A stretch of DNA of 64,000 nt from SAR202 cluster bacterium (GCA_009392195.1 VFGY01000026.1:1-64000), one strand, 5' to 3'. Counted from the first letter of the stretch, positions 1 through 10,494 are shown. The notes: a model not told the origin generated them from the sequence alone. Program-made: numbers and translations.

Positions 1-74
1 TCACCTTTAGCAGTTGATGTATCCAACATTGTCGCTACTCTCGAAACAATATCCGCTTTTCTTAAATTCGCCAT
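1..74 (-). CDS. HU/IHF-family DNA-binding protein, N-terminal part only (runs off window start)
   Basis: Reverse-strand translation from ATG at 74: MANLRKADIVSRVATMLDTSTAKG..., resembling the HU N-terminus (xxKADLVxxVA). Only about 24 aa visible. Confidence 0.55.
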   Translation of the reverse strand, partial: MANLRKADIVSRVATMLDTSTAKG

Positions 75-323
75 ATTAAACTCCGACTATGAGGTATGAG
101 ATAAAAACCACACGTAATTGATTCAGTCGATGTTAGTGTTAGTCAACATGCCATGTCAAGCTTAATTCGAATTAATATTCAGCCCCTCTACCCATTCACA
201 AAAATATTCTTCAACACAGATGTATTCTATATATATCATTCTCATCCTTAAGTTATTAAACTAGAAAAACCATGTGTATTATGCTAACTTACAAAGACTA
301 ATTTCACTTAACAGAAAAGTATT

Positions 324-1412
324 TTGAACACTCTGAAACCAGACATAGCCATAATCGGCGGCGGGATTGTCGGAATTGCAACTGCTTACTACTTAATAGA
401 ATCCGGTATTAACTGTACCTTAATAGAAAAGGATCCCGTTGGAAGTCATGCATCTGGATTGGCATATGGAAGTATTGGGGCATCAAAGGTACAAGGTGCA
501 AACTATCCTCTGGCATTAAAAAGTGTATCCCTTCATAAAAAATTATCTGAATCGCTTTCAACACACACGGGTATTGATATTCAATATAGGGAAAAAGAGT
601 CTATAAGACTTGCATTCAATGAAAAAGAAAGAGAATTTCTATTATCAACCGACTCTAATATTTCAAATTGGCTCGAACCATCTCAAATATTTTCTTTAGA
701 ACCAAGTATTTCAAAACAAATCATAGGCGGAATACATGAAACGAAAGCGATGGATGTAAATACTTATAACCTACTCTCAGCTTTACATAATGCCATTGAA
801 ACAAAGGGGGTGCAGGTTATTCATGATGAAGTAATAGGAATAAATGTTAATTCAAATACTAGTTTAACTCTAAAATTAAAAAATAGTGCTAAAGTAATGT
901 GCAACAAAGTTGTTATATCCATGGGACCTTGGAGCAATAAATTGAGTGACTGGATAAATATCAAATTGCCAATTATTCCTCTTAAAGGGCAGATATTAAG
1001 ACTATCTAAACCTGGTATCCTGGAAAATTGTTCTGTTTCTTGGTCTGGCAACTACGCTAACCTTAAAGCAGATGGTTTGATTTGGACCGGTACCACGGAA
1101 GAAAATGAAGGATACGATGAATCTACAACAACTGAATCACGTGACAAAATCATGCTATCCGCAATAAAAATGATTCCCGAGATTAAAAATGCCAAAATCG
1201 TCAAGCAAACAGCGTGCCTTAGACCGATGTCTCCAGACAACCTCCCAATAATAGGGAGTTTTACTGATTATCCTCAAATATACATCGGTACAGGAGGATT
1301 AAGGTCTGGGATAACTTTAGGACCAGCAATAGGTAAAGTTATTTCCGAGCTAATATTGCAAAAATCAACAGACATCGATATGACTCATTTCAAACCAGAT
1401 AGGTTTGAATGA
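324..1412 (+). CDS. FAD-dependent oxidoreductase (DAO / D-amino-acid dehydrogenase-like)
   Basis: N-terminal Rossmann motif IAIIGGGIVGIATAYYL; C-terminal CLRPMSPDNLPIIG...GTGGLRSGITLGPAIG typical of the DAO family. TTG start. Confidence 0.85.
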   Translation: MNTLKPDIAIIGGGIVGIATAYYLIESGINCTLIEKDPVGSHASGLAYGSIGASKVQGANYPLALKSVSLHKKLSESLSTHTGIDIQYREKESIRLAFNEKEREFLLSTDSNISNWLEPSQIFSLEPSISKQIIGGIHETKAMDVNTYNLLSALHNAIETKGVQVIHDEVIGINVNSNTSLTLKLKNSAKVMCNKVVISMGPWSNKLSDWINIKLPIIPLKGQILRLSKPGILENCSVSWSGNYANLKADGLIWTGTTEENEGYDESTTTESRDKIMLSAIKMIPEIKNAKIVKQTACLRPMSPDNLPIIGSFTDYPQIYIGTGGLRSGITLGPAIGKVISELILQKSTDIDMTHFKPDRFE

Positions 1413-1449
1413 AATATTTATTTAAGTATATCTATTTTTAGAGATAACA

Positions 1450-3048
1450 TTGGACTTTATTTCCAACACAACTAACATCGATATATTTATCGCAAGTATA
1501 CCGATTATTGTATTAACCCTAGGCATTGTAGTTCTTAAATGGAATGCTGCTAAGGCCGGGGCAATATCCCTTTTATTAGTCATAATAATTGCATTATTTA
1601 GATTTGAGTCAACAGAAACCAATATAGTGATAGCTGGATCCAAAGGAATCAGTCTAAGTATTTTTGTTTTGTCTGTTATCTGGTCTTCAGTTTTGATGTA
1701 TAACATTTTAGAATTTTTGGGTTTAATTGAAGTTATTGGGAATAACATAACCAAACTTGTCAAAAATCCATTAGCGCAAGCTTTAGTAGTAGGATGGGGT
1801 TTCGGCGGACTAATCCAAGGAGTTTCTGGTTTCGGAGTACCAGTAGCTGTTGTAGCCCCATTAATGATATTGATGGGGTTCTCTGCTCCAAGAGCTGCTG
1901 CTATTGCATTAATTGGTCATTGTTGGGCTACTACTTTCGGCTCATTAGGTTCTTCTTTCTATACCCTGCAATTAGTTACTGATCTTCCCACTGAAGAAAT
2001 CGGTACTCATATGGCTGCTTTGTTCGCGCTACCAATATTCATGTGCGGATTTGCCGTTGCACATATACAAGGCGGACTAAAATCGGTCATTAGGGGTATT
2101 CCTGCTATCTTGATAATCGGAACAGTAATGACATTCGGACAATGGATTTCTGCATACCTAAATGTGCCTCAAATTGGCGGTTTGGTAGCAGGTTTATCAG
2201 GTACTTTAACTGGATGGATATTAACATTGACACCCATATTAAATTTTGAACAAATTCAATCCGATTCAATTCCTGACAACTCACATAAATCCAATTCTTT
2301 AAATACCAGAAAACTTAAAAATATAAGCTTCCATATAGCATTTCTACCCTACTACTTGATTTTAATAATCAGCCTGTTATCACAAATCCCTTTAATCAAA
2401 TCAATACCTATACAATTTGGATTAGATTACCCAACAAATATAACTGGTCTTGGCTATATTGTGAAAGCAGAGCAAGATTACGCAGGAATAAAATTATTTT
2501 CCCACCCAGCTCCAATAATCCTATTCGCAACTTTCATAACATACTTAGTATACAAAACGAAAAATATGTGGTCCAAGGATATCGGAATAAATGCATTAAA
2601 GCGCACTTATAGTCAATGCGTCCCATCAAGTTTGGGGTTAATTACTATGGTCATGATGTCTTTGATAATGATTGATTCAGGAATGACTTCCTTATTAGGA
2701 CATTCTATTGCAAAGACTACTTCATTTTTGTTTCCAATATTTTCACCATTTATAGGGGTTCTAGGTACTTTCTTGACAGGAAGCAATACAAATTCAAATG
2801 TTATGTTTGGAGCTTTGCAACTGCAGACAGCTAAAACATTGGAATTGGGAGTCTACACAATTGCTAGCTCACAATCAATAGGTGGAGCTATAGGCGGTGC
2901 TATAGCTCCTGCTAAAGTTTTAGTCGGCACAACAATAGTGGGACTTGGCGGACAAGAACATAAAGTATTGAAAAAATCTTTACCCTACTGCATGATTATA
3001 TTGGTTGCTGTTGGAATACAAGCACTCATCATATCGCTTTTGGAGTAA
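1450..3048 (+). CDS. lctP: L-lactate permease (LctP family)
   Basis: Polytopic protein with LctP-type motifs: FGGLIQGVSGFGVPVAVVAPLMILMGF, LIGHCWATTFGSLGSSF, FLTGSNTNSNVMFG. Confidence 0.85.
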   Translation: MDFISNTTNIDIFIASIPIIVLTLGIVVLKWNAAKAGAISLLLVIIIALFRFESTETNIVIAGSKGISLSIFVLSVIWSSVLMYNILEFLGLIEVIGNNITKLVKNPLAQALVVGWGFGGLIQGVSGFGVPVAVVAPLMILMGFSAPRAAAIALIGHCWATTFGSLGSSFYTLQLVTDLPTEEIGTHMAALFALPIFMCGFAVAHIQGGLKSVIRGIPAILIIGTVMTFGQWISAYLNVPQIGGLVAGLSGTLTGWILTLTPILNFEQIQSDSIPDNSHKSNSLNTRKLKNISFHIAFLPYYLILIISLLSQIPLIKSIPIQFGLDYPTNITGLGYIVKAEQDYAGIKLFSHPAPIILFATFITYLVYKTKNMWSKDIGINALKRTYSQCVPSSLGLITMVMMSLIMIDSGMTSLLGHSIAKTTSFLFPIFSPFIGVLGTFLTGSNTNSNVMFGALQLQTAKTLELGVYTIASSQSIGGAIGGAIAPAKVLVGTTIVGLGGQEHKVLKKSLPYCMIILVAVGIQALIISLLE

Positions 3049-3056
3049 CCAATATA

Positions 3057-3212
3057 ATGAAATCAAAATTTCAACAAGGAGCTTTGGCAACATATATTGT
3101 ATCCATCATACCAATGTATGTGGGGTTTTCAGTAATACATAACGAATTATTAATTATATTTGGATTAATCATAGTTATATTGAATTCAATTATTACCGCA
3201 ATAACGACATAA
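3057..3212 (+). CDS. small hydrophobic membrane protein (51 aa)
   Basis: Not in the ORF track. Reads MKSKFQQGALATYIVSIIPMYVGFSVIHNELLIIFGLIIVILNSIITAITT*, starting 8 nt after lctP and ending 3 nt before the PFK gene; two predicted hydrophobic segments. Confidence 0.5.
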   Translation: MKSKFQQGALATYIVSIIPMYVGFSVIHNELLIIFGLIIVILNSIITAITT

Positions 3213-3215
3213 ATC

Positions 3216-4403
3216 ATGAAATCATCTAACGCTTTAATAATACAATCTGGTGGAAGTACCCCTGTAATTAACCAAAGCTTAGCTGGTATTTTACGAGAAT
3301 CAAAAAAATTAGCATCTTTTACTAAAATATATGGCGCCATCCACGGCACTGATGGTTTGTTGAAAAGAAATATCACGGACTTAACTAATATAAGTAGTTT
3401 AGATATATCATCAATAGCAACTACTCCGGGTGCAGCTCTTGGGTCATCAAGATATAAAATTACGCAATCAAATGCAACTAACATATTAAATATCCTATCT
3501 GACTACAAAATAGCCTATTTATTTATAATTGGAGGGAATGATTCGGCTGCAAATGCCAAGGAACTCGGTACCCTAAGTAAAATTAGCGGATATAAACTTC
3601 AAGTTATACACGTACCAAAGACTATTGATAACGATTTAATTGGTACTGACCATTCTCCAGGTTTTGGAAGTACAGCGAGGTTTATAGCTTTAGCCACAAT
3701 GGGAGCTGGCAAAGATGCACAAACTATGGGCCAATCCGCACCAATAACAATCATAGAAGTTATGGGTAGAGACGCCGGTTGGCTTGCAGCTTCATCCTCG
3801 ATAGGAAAAAATACTTGCCAAGATCCACCTCATATAGTTTGTGTTCCAGAACATAATATCAATTATGAACATTTCCTCAATCAATTAGAAAATACTTATC
3901 GCCAGTTTGGGTATGCAGTAGCTGTTGTGGCTGAAAATTCTAAAAATGAAGAAGGTATTATTGGAAAGACAGAAAAAGCATTGTATGAGGATCAATTCGG
4001 ACATAAATATTTTGAAGGTGCTGGATACCATTTAAGCAAATTAGCTGAATCAAGACTAAAAGTAAGAGTAAGGTACGAAAAACCAGGGACGATACAAAGA
4101 TCTATGGTGTCTTGTATTTCCATCGTTGATTCCACAGAGGCTGAAATGGTTGGCACTAAAGCAGTACAATATGCACTACAAGGTGCAAATGAAGTAATGA
4201 TCTCAATAAAAAGAGACCAATTAAATTCCAAATATTCTAGCTCAACAGAACTAACTCCAGTTAAAAATGTAGCAGATAAAGTAAAATATTTACCTGCAAA
4301 CTATTTCGACAACCAAAACCTATTGCCAACCGAGGATTTCAAATCATATGCAATCCCGTTAATCGGATCTCCATTACCTATATTTGCAAACCTATTAAAA
4401 TAG
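3216..4403 (+). CDS. 6-phosphofructokinase family, likely PPi-dependent subtype
   Basis: SGGSTPVINQSLAG, IIGGNDSAANA, PKTIDNDL, GRDAGWLA, GTIQRS motifs of the PFK family; Lys in PKTIDND is a PPi-type signature. Confidence 0.85.
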   Translation: MKSSNALIIQSGGSTPVINQSLAGILRESKKLASFTKIYGAIHGTDGLLKRNITDLTNISSLDISSIATTPGAALGSSRYKITQSNATNILNILSDYKIAYLFIIGGNDSAANAKELGTLSKISGYKLQVIHVPKTIDNDLIGTDHSPGFGSTARFIALATMGAGKDAQTMGQSAPITIIEVMGRDAGWLAASSSIGKNTCQDPPHIVCVPEHNINYEHFLNQLENTYRQFGYAVAVVAENSKNEEGIIGKTEKALYEDQFGHKYFEGAGYHLSKLAESRLKVRVRYEKPGTIQRSMVSCISIVDSTEAEMVGTKAVQYALQGANEVMISIKRDQLNSKYSSSTELTPVKNVADKVKYLPANYFDNQNLLPTEDFKSYAIPLIGSPLPIFANLLK

Positions 4404-4409
4404 ATTATT

Positions 4410-5594
4410 CTAAAAAAATCTACTGAATACTTCATTGCCTAACAATCTGCCTTTTGGTGTCAACTTATATTTACCACAAGTAGGATATAACAATTTTTCC
4501 TGTATTAAATTGTTAATAGCTTCGCCAAAAACATCTTCAATATGTACTCCAAAACGTTTTTCAAATTCTACTACGTCAATACCACGTATTAACCTTAAAC
4601 CCAACATCATGGTTTCTCCCATCTCAAGCTGCTTATCAATCGGTTCAACGCTTTCAAGACTAGGTATTTGTGCTAACAAACGTTCACCATCTTCTAGATA
4701 ATCAAAATCATAAACTAATTCCCGCTGAGTTAAATATTTACTTATATAGGTATTAGGCGACTTTATATTATTGAATCTGTTTTTAAACAAATAAGAATGG
4801 GCACCCGGACCAACACCTAAAAATGGTTGATTCATCCAATATCTTAAATTATGTTGGCTTTCTTTATGAGGTTTTGACCAATTAGATATTTCATATTGTT
4901 CATACCCGTTATCGTGCAAATACTCCTCGCATAACAAGTACATATCTGCAGCTAAATCATCATCAGGATTTTCTAAGTTTCCTATATCCATCATCCGCTG
5001 CATCGGTGTGTGTTTTTCAAGAGTCAGACAATACAAAGATAAATGGTCTGGTTCCAAATCAGAAATAATCTTAAGTGAATCTTTCCAATCTTTCAAAGTC
5101 TGATAAGGTATCCCATACATTAAATCTAAACTTATATTATTAAATCCCATCTTTCTTAGTTTCTTGTACGTGTTAATTGCTGTATTCGCAGAATGAGTTC
5201 TGCCAAGAGTTTTTAATATAGAGTCTTTAAAACTCTGTACGCCTATACTAACCCTATTAATCCCCACATCCAAAAACCTTTGAACATTTGTCTCTTCTAT
5301 ATCATTTGGATTTACTTCTATGGTTATTTCTGAAATATCGCACTGGAATTTTGTTTTAACCAAATCAAGAATTGTTTTCAAGTGACCCACAGGAATATAA
5401 GAAGGAGTACCACCTCCCAAAAATATCGTTCGTACGGGGTATGATTTCAATACTGAAGACCAAAGTATTAATTCATTGCATAAAGCATCTATATAAGAGG
5501 GCATTAAATGCTCTATTTTTGTATAAGTATTAAAATCACAATACGGACATTTTGTCTGACAAAAAGGAATATGAATATATAAAGATAAATCCAA
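4410..5594 (-). CDS. hemW: HemW-like radical SAM protein (coproporphyrinogen oxidase-like heme chaperone)
   Basis: CQTKCPYCDF radical SAM cluster, FLGGGTPSYI, GVQSF, DLMYGIPYQT, SLYCLTLE. Confidence 0.85.
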   Translation of the reverse strand: MDLSLYIHIPFCQTKCPYCDFNTYTKIEHLMPSYIDALCNELILWSSVLKSYPVRTIFLGGGTPSYIPVGHLKTILDLVKTKFQCDISEITIEVNPNDIEETNVQRFLDVGINRVSIGVQSFKDSILKTLGRTHSANTAINTYKKLRKMGFNNISLDLMYGIPYQTLKDWKDSLKIISDLEPDHLSLYCLTLEKHTPMQRMMDIGNLENPDDDLAADMYLLCEEYLHDNGYEQYEISNWSKPHKESQHNLRYWMNQPFLGVGPGAHSYLFKNRFNNIKSPNTYISKYLTQRELVYDFDYLEDGERLLAQIPSLESVEPIDKQLEMGETMMLGLRLIRGIDVVEFEKRFGVHIEDVFGEAINNLIQEKLLYPTCGKYKLTPKGRLLGNEVFSRFF

Positions 5595-5725
5595 GTTTCA
5601 CCAAGCCTCAAATAATAATAAAACAACTGACAGATTTACAAAAGAACTTCTATAATAACCTTCAACATCTAACTAAAGGCAAAATCAATAAAAGCTACAT
5701 ATGACAATAAATTAAGGCATATAGA

Positions 5726-6766
5726 ATGAATTTGGTATATCACGGAGAACCTTTTTTAATAGAACAAAAGATTAACGAATTAAAATCTGAAATAGACAAC
5801 GGGGATCCAAATTCAACCAACATAAATATATTTGATTCAAGCGAGGTCAATCTAGATACCATCCTTAACTCTTGCTATTCAATACCATTTTTATCTAGTA
5901 GAAGATTGGTCATAATCAAAGGTTTGCTATCTATGTTTGAATCAAAAGGCTTTTCACAATCTAGACTCAACAAAACAAAACAACCAACCAAAACCAAAAA
6001 GATTTCCGAATGGGATAGTATAGTCGATGAACTTCCACAGTTCCCAAAAACCACGTTATTAATCTTTTTTGATTCACATTTATCAGAAAATAATAAAATG
6101 CTTACCAAAATCAAACCTCATGTAAAAACAAACTATTTCCCTCAACCTTACGGTCATACCTTAATAAAATGGGTTAAAGAACAAACTATTGCAAGAAATG
6201 TCTCTATGGAAGAAAAAGCAATCGACGAATTAATTAAATATACAGGGAACGACCTTAGAAAAATTGATTCCGAATTAGAAAAATTATCTTTATACAGTCC
6301 GGCAGATACAATTACACTTAAAGATATTGAAGAACTTGTTGTCCCTATATCAAACCCAAATTTATTCAGCGCTATTGATGCAATTTTAGCTGGAAATAAA
6401 AAACATGCCCTTACTAGCTTAATCAATTTAATGAATCAAGGAACTCCAGCTCAATTAATTATATCCCTGTTGGGCAAGCAAATTAAAACACTGCTATTAA
6501 TAAAGTCTTTAATCAACTCTGGGTTACCCAGTAGGGAATTAGCTAAACATATTTCCATAGGTAATTATGCGTTACAAAAGCTAACTAAAATACAAGACAA
6601 AATAAGCTTTGATTCATTAATAAACATGCATGAAACACTAATCAAAGCTGACCATAAAACAAAAACTACAAATATCCAAACGGACCTGTTGATTGAACTA
6701 ACGGTAATTGAGCTAACCATTTATTCAAATTCGATGTTGAAACAAAAACAAGCCAGCAATCGCTAG
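5726..6766 (+). CDS. holA: DNA polymerase III subunit delta
   Basis: Length and architecture (YHGEPFLIEQKI..., RRLVIIKG, GNDLRKIDSELEKL, LFSAIDAILAGNKKHAL) fit HolA. Confidence 0.8.
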   Translation: MNLVYHGEPFLIEQKINELKSEIDNGDPNSTNINIFDSSEVNLDTILNSCYSIPFLSSRRLVIIKGLLSMFESKGFSQSRLNKTKQPTKTKKISEWDSIVDELPQFPKTTLLIFFDSHLSENNKMLTKIKPHVKTNYFPQPYGHTLIKWVKEQTIARNVSMEEKAIDELIKYTGNDLRKIDSELEKLSLYSPADTITLKDIEELVVPISNPNLFSAIDAILAGNKKHALTSLINLMNQGTPAQLIISLLGKQIKTLLLIKSLINSGLPSRELAKHISIGNYALQKLTKIQDKISFDSLINMHETLIKADHKTKTTNIQTDLLIELTVIELTIYSNSMLKQKQASNR

Positions 6767-6787
6767 ACCAAAGAGTCGCAAGTTAAA

Positions 6788-6882
6788 GCAACAACCTTTA
6801 TACAGGTTGACTCATGGTTGTTCATATAGTAGGCTTAATTTTGTTGATAAGAAAAGAGTTAAGCAACCACAGGAATTGTTGC
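6788..6882 (+). promoter_or_regulatory. possible structured 5' leader of clpC
   Basis: Perfect 7-bp closing stem GCAACAA (6788-6794) / TTGTTGC (6876-6882), enclosing AACCT..AGGTT and GCTTAA..TTAAGC hairpins. By eye only. Confidence 0.3.
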
Positions 6883-6924
6883 TATAAATAAACCTTTTCA
6901 TACATTAAATAAACAATTGGGGGA

Positions 6925-9360
6925 TTGATGATTATAAACCCAAATGATTTCACGGAAAAAGCTCAAGGTATCCTTGCAGCATCTCAAGACATCGTACAGC
7001 GACTCAAGCATAACCAATGGGATGCTGAACATATTTTTTTAGCTTTGCTTGAAGAAACCGAAGGTGTACCAACAGAAATATTCAAAGAATTGAATATACC
7101 AATAAATGAATTAATTGATGAAACCAATAGAATTTTAAGTAAATTGCCCAAAGTTTCGGGAAATTCTTCACAAATTTATAGTACGCCTAGATCTGAGATA
7201 ATCATTCAACGTTCTAAAGAAGAATCGCAAAGACTTAACGATGAATTTATTGGAAGCGAGCACTTATTGATAGCAATAATGCAAGAAACAGAAGGAACAC
7301 TACATAATTTAATCACCAAATTCAATATAACTCTCGAAAATGTATATCAGGCCCTACAATCAATCCGGGGCGAACACCGAGTCACTGATCAACGATCTGA
7401 AAATCATTATGGTTCGCTAGAAAAATATAGTGTAGACCTTACTCAATTAGCAGCAAGCGGAAGTTTAGATCCCGTAATAGGTAGAGACTTAGAAATAAAA
7501 AGAGCCATGCAGACGTTGTTAAGGAAAACAAAAAATAACCCAGTTTTAATTGGTGGCGCAGGAGTAGGTAAAACTGCTATAGCTGAAGGATTGGCTGAAG
7601 CTATAGTAAAAGGAGATGTTCCTGAAGAACTTAAAAACCGAAAAGTTCTGGCAATCGACATGGGCACTTTAGTTGCCGGGAGCAAGTTCAGAGGAGAATT
7701 TGAGGAACGTTTAAAAGCTGTGATGGATGAAATCAAATCCGCCAAAGGTGAAATCATAGTCTTTATTGACGAAATACATACAGTAGTTGGTGCAGGAGCT
7801 GCAGAGGGAGGAATCGACGCAAGCAATATGATGAAACCAGCTTTGGCTAGAGGAGAACTACAATGCATGGGAGCAACAACAGTTAACGAATATAGAAAAT
7901 ATATAGAGAAAGATTCTGCTTTGGAACGCAGATTCCAACCAATAATGGTTGAAGAACCTACAAGCGAAACAGCAATAGATATGTTAATGGGACTTAAACC
8001 TAGATATGAATCTCATCACAAAGTAACTATCGAAGATGATGCGATTAAAACCGCTGTTAATCTAAGCAAAAGATATTTAACTGAAAGGTTATTACCTGAT
8101 AAAGCTGTAGATTTAATAGACGAAGCAGCAAGTAAAATAAGAATAGATTCTCAATCTATGCCAATCGATTTAAAAGAAAAGGAAAAAGAAATACAGCATA
8201 TGCTAAATCGGGAAGAGGCGGCAGCACAGCAGGGGGATTATGAAAAAGCAGCTGAAATAAAAACCATACGCATACAAGTCCAACAACAATATGAACAAGA
8301 CAAACAATCGTTGCCAAATTATGATAAATCACAAATGAAAGTACGGCCAGAACATATTGGGAATCTAATTACAGATTGGACAGGCATCCCAACTAGTAAA
8401 TTGTTGGAGAATGAAGCTGATAAGCTGCTAAACATGGAGCATCGATTACACGAAAAAATCATAGGACAAAGTACTCCTGTAAAATTAGTGTCCGATGCAA
8501 TTCGAAGAGCCCGAGCCGGACTAAATGATCCTAACAAGCCTATTGGAAGCTTTCTGTTTCTAGGTCCCACAGGAGTAGGTAAGACAGAATTAGCACGTTC
8601 GCTTGCAGAATTTTTATTTGACGACCAAAGCAACATGATTAGAATTGACATGTCTGAGTATCTTGAACAACACTCAGCTTCAAAGTTAATTGGCTCACCA
8701 CCCGGCTATATCGGATATGATGAAGGTGGCCAACTTACAGAAGCGGTTAAACGTCGTCCCTTTAGTGTTTTATTATTTGATGAAATTGAAAAGGCACATC
8801 CGGATATCTTTTCTATATTGCTCCAAATCCTTGACGATGGAAGGCTAACTGATGGTCAAGGTAAAACCATAGATTTCAAAAACACAATAATAATAATGAC
8901 TAGCAATATTGGATCCAACATAGACAACAAAGGCCAAGTTGGGTTTTTGCCAGATAAGGATAAACAAAATACAGACCGTACAAGAGATATAATAGAGGAA
9001 AAATTAAAGAACCAATTCAAACCCGAATTTCTGAACAGGATAGATGAAATTGTACTCTTTGAAGAACTAGAGCCTGAAGAGATAAAGTTGATAGCCAACA
9101 TTATACTGAAGGACGTTGCAATCAAAATTTCGAAGTTCGGTTTAAAACTGGAGCTATCCAAAGACGCTATGGATTGGATTGTTAATCGTGGTTACGACCG
9201 AGATTATGGTGCAAGACCATTGAAAAGAGTAATCCAAAGGTACATAGAAGACCAACTCTCTAAACAAATCATATCTGGCGAGATATCTGAGGGAGATTTT
9301 GTTTATATTACTATTGGAGCAAATGAAGAACTAAATTTCAAACCCCAACCTAAACAATAA
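6925..9360 (+). CDS. clpC: Clp AAA+ unfoldase, ClpC type
   Basis: Clp_N repeats, two Walker A sites (GGAGVGKTAIAEG; GPTGVGKTELARS), UVR-like region KEKEIQHMLNREEAAAQQGDYEKAAEIK, VGF loop (GQVGFLP) expected for ClpP docking. Confidence 0.9.
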   Translation: MMIINPNDFTEKAQGILAASQDIVQRLKHNQWDAEHIFLALLEETEGVPTEIFKELNIPINELIDETNRILSKLPKVSGNSSQIYSTPRSEIIIQRSKEESQRLNDEFIGSEHLLIAIMQETEGTLHNLITKFNITLENVYQALQSIRGEHRVTDQRSENHYGSLEKYSVDLTQLAASGSLDPVIGRDLEIKRAMQTLLRKTKNNPVLIGGAGVGKTAIAEGLAEAIVKGDVPEELKNRKVLAIDMGTLVAGSKFRGEFEERLKAVMDEIKSAKGEIIVFIDEIHTVVGAGAAEGGIDASNMMKPALARGELQCMGATTVNEYRKYIEKDSALERRFQPIMVEEPTSETAIDMLMGLKPRYESHHKVTIEDDAIKTAVNLSKRYLTERLLPDKAVDLIDEAASKIRIDSQSMPIDLKEKEKEIQHMLNREEAAAQQGDYEKAAEIKTIRIQVQQQYEQDKQSLPNYDKSQMKVRPEHIGNLITDWTGIPTSKLLENEADKLLNMEHRLHEKIIGQSTPVKLVSDAIRRARAGLNDPNKPIGSFLFLGPTGVGKTELARSLAEFLFDDQSNMIRIDMSEYLEQHSASKLIGSPPGYIGYDEGGQLTEAVKRRPFSVLLFDEIEKAHPDIFSILLQILDDGRLTDGQGKTIDFKNTIIIMTSNIGSNIDNKGQVGFLPDKDKQNTDRTRDIIEEKLKNQFKPEFLNRIDEIVLFEELEPEEIKLIANIILKDVAIKISKFGLKLELSKDAMDWIVNRGYDRDYGARPLKRVIQRYIEDQLSKQIISGEISEGDFVYITIGANEELNFKPQPKQ

Positions 9361-9500
9361 ACTATAAAAGTGAAATAAATAATTCTAGTCAGATTATTGC
9401 CGAACTTTATTAATTACTTAGAGGGTTATCGCATCTTGTTCTACCCTAATCACAAATGGTAAAATTCAATCACACGTTATTATCTTTGGTTTAATATCAT

Positions 9501-9575
9501 TCCGGTGTAGCTCAGTGGTAGAGCGGTCGGCTGTTAACCGATTGGTCGTAGGTTCGAATCCTACCACCGGAGCCA
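9501..9575 (+). tRNA. tRNA-Asn (GTT)
   Basis: Cloverleaf TCCGGTG TAGCTCAGTGGTAGAGC GGTCGGCTGTTAACCGATT ... GGTTCGAATCC TACCACCGGA GCCA; anticodon GTT; 3' CCA encoded. Confidence 0.95.
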
Positions 9576-9720
9576 ACAACCAAATTTACTTATATCCCTT
9601 AAGCAATATATAATACCGTTACTTCGTTTTATTGGTTAAATACGAGTTCGACTTTAAAAAAGCATACTGGTATGAACAAACAACATAAACGCATTAATTT
9701 TGCAGCGTGGAGAACCTATC

Positions 9721-10494
9721 ATGACCAAATCATTAATTGGAAAGATTGCTATTGTCACCGGAGGAGCCGAAGGAATAGGTAAAGGCATTGCTCTATCATT
9801 AGCAAAAAGCGGGGCTACACTGGTAATAGCTGATTTAAATGAGGAAAAAGCTATTTCCACCAAGTTAGAAATAAATAAACTCAGTCCTAAATCTGCAGCC
9901 ATGAAAGTGGATGTAGCCAAGAAAACCGAGATAGAAGAATGTGTTACTCGTGTAATATCAGAATTTGGCCAAGTTGACATTTTAGTTAATAACGCAGGGA
10001 TATACACTGATGACTGGGAAGCAAGTTTATCTATAAATATAATGGGAGTTGTAAATTTCTGTGAATCAACTATCCCTCACATGCAGTCGCGCGAATATGG
10101 GAAAATAATAAATATAGGATCTATGTCAGCACATGCTGCAAGAAACCTTGGAGGACCTTATCCAACAAGTAAAGCTGCTGTTCTTAGGTATACTAAAGGT
10201 TTAGCATATGAACTAAGAAACAATAATATTAACGTAAATGCAGTTTGCCCGGGTGCTGTATGGACATCATTCCAAAAAGGTCTTCAGGCTCAAAGTATAG
10301 AAAATGACGAAACTATCATAGACACCAATCTCTATGATAGTTTCTTGCAAAAGTATTCAGACGTTATTCCAATGGGCAGACCACAAACCACAGACGACAT
10401 AGGCCATACCGTAGAATTTTTATCTTCTGATTCTTCTAAAAACATCACCGGCCAATGTATACACGTCGATGGTGGTGCCATTTTGAGAGACTAA
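9721..10494 (+). CDS. SDR-family oxidoreductase
   Basis: TGGAEGIGKGIA, NNAGIY, YPTSKAAVLRYTK, GQCIHVDGG. ATG at 9721 preferred over the upstream start at 9700. Confidence 0.85.
   Translation: MTKSLIGKIAIVTGGAEGIGKGIALSLAKSGATLVIADLNEEKAISTKLEINKLSPKSAAMKVDVAKKTEIEECVTRVISEFGQVDILVNNAGIYTDDWEASLSINIMGVVNFCESTIPHMQSREYGKIINIGSMSAHAARNLGGPYPTSKAAVLRYTKGLAYELRNNNINVNAVCPGAVWTSFQKGLQAQSIENDETIIDTNLYDSFLQKYSDVIPMGRPQTTDDIGHTVEFLSSDSSKNITGQCIHVDGGAILRD

Noticed and set aside
7443-7868. 141-aa reverse-strand ORF inside clpC
   Set aside because: Antisense to a strongly conserved AAA+ coding region; the sequence is a shadow of codon usage with no recognisable domain. The same applies to the other antisense ORFs (e.g. 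1422-1763, 8319-8651, 30421-30861, 43324-43713).
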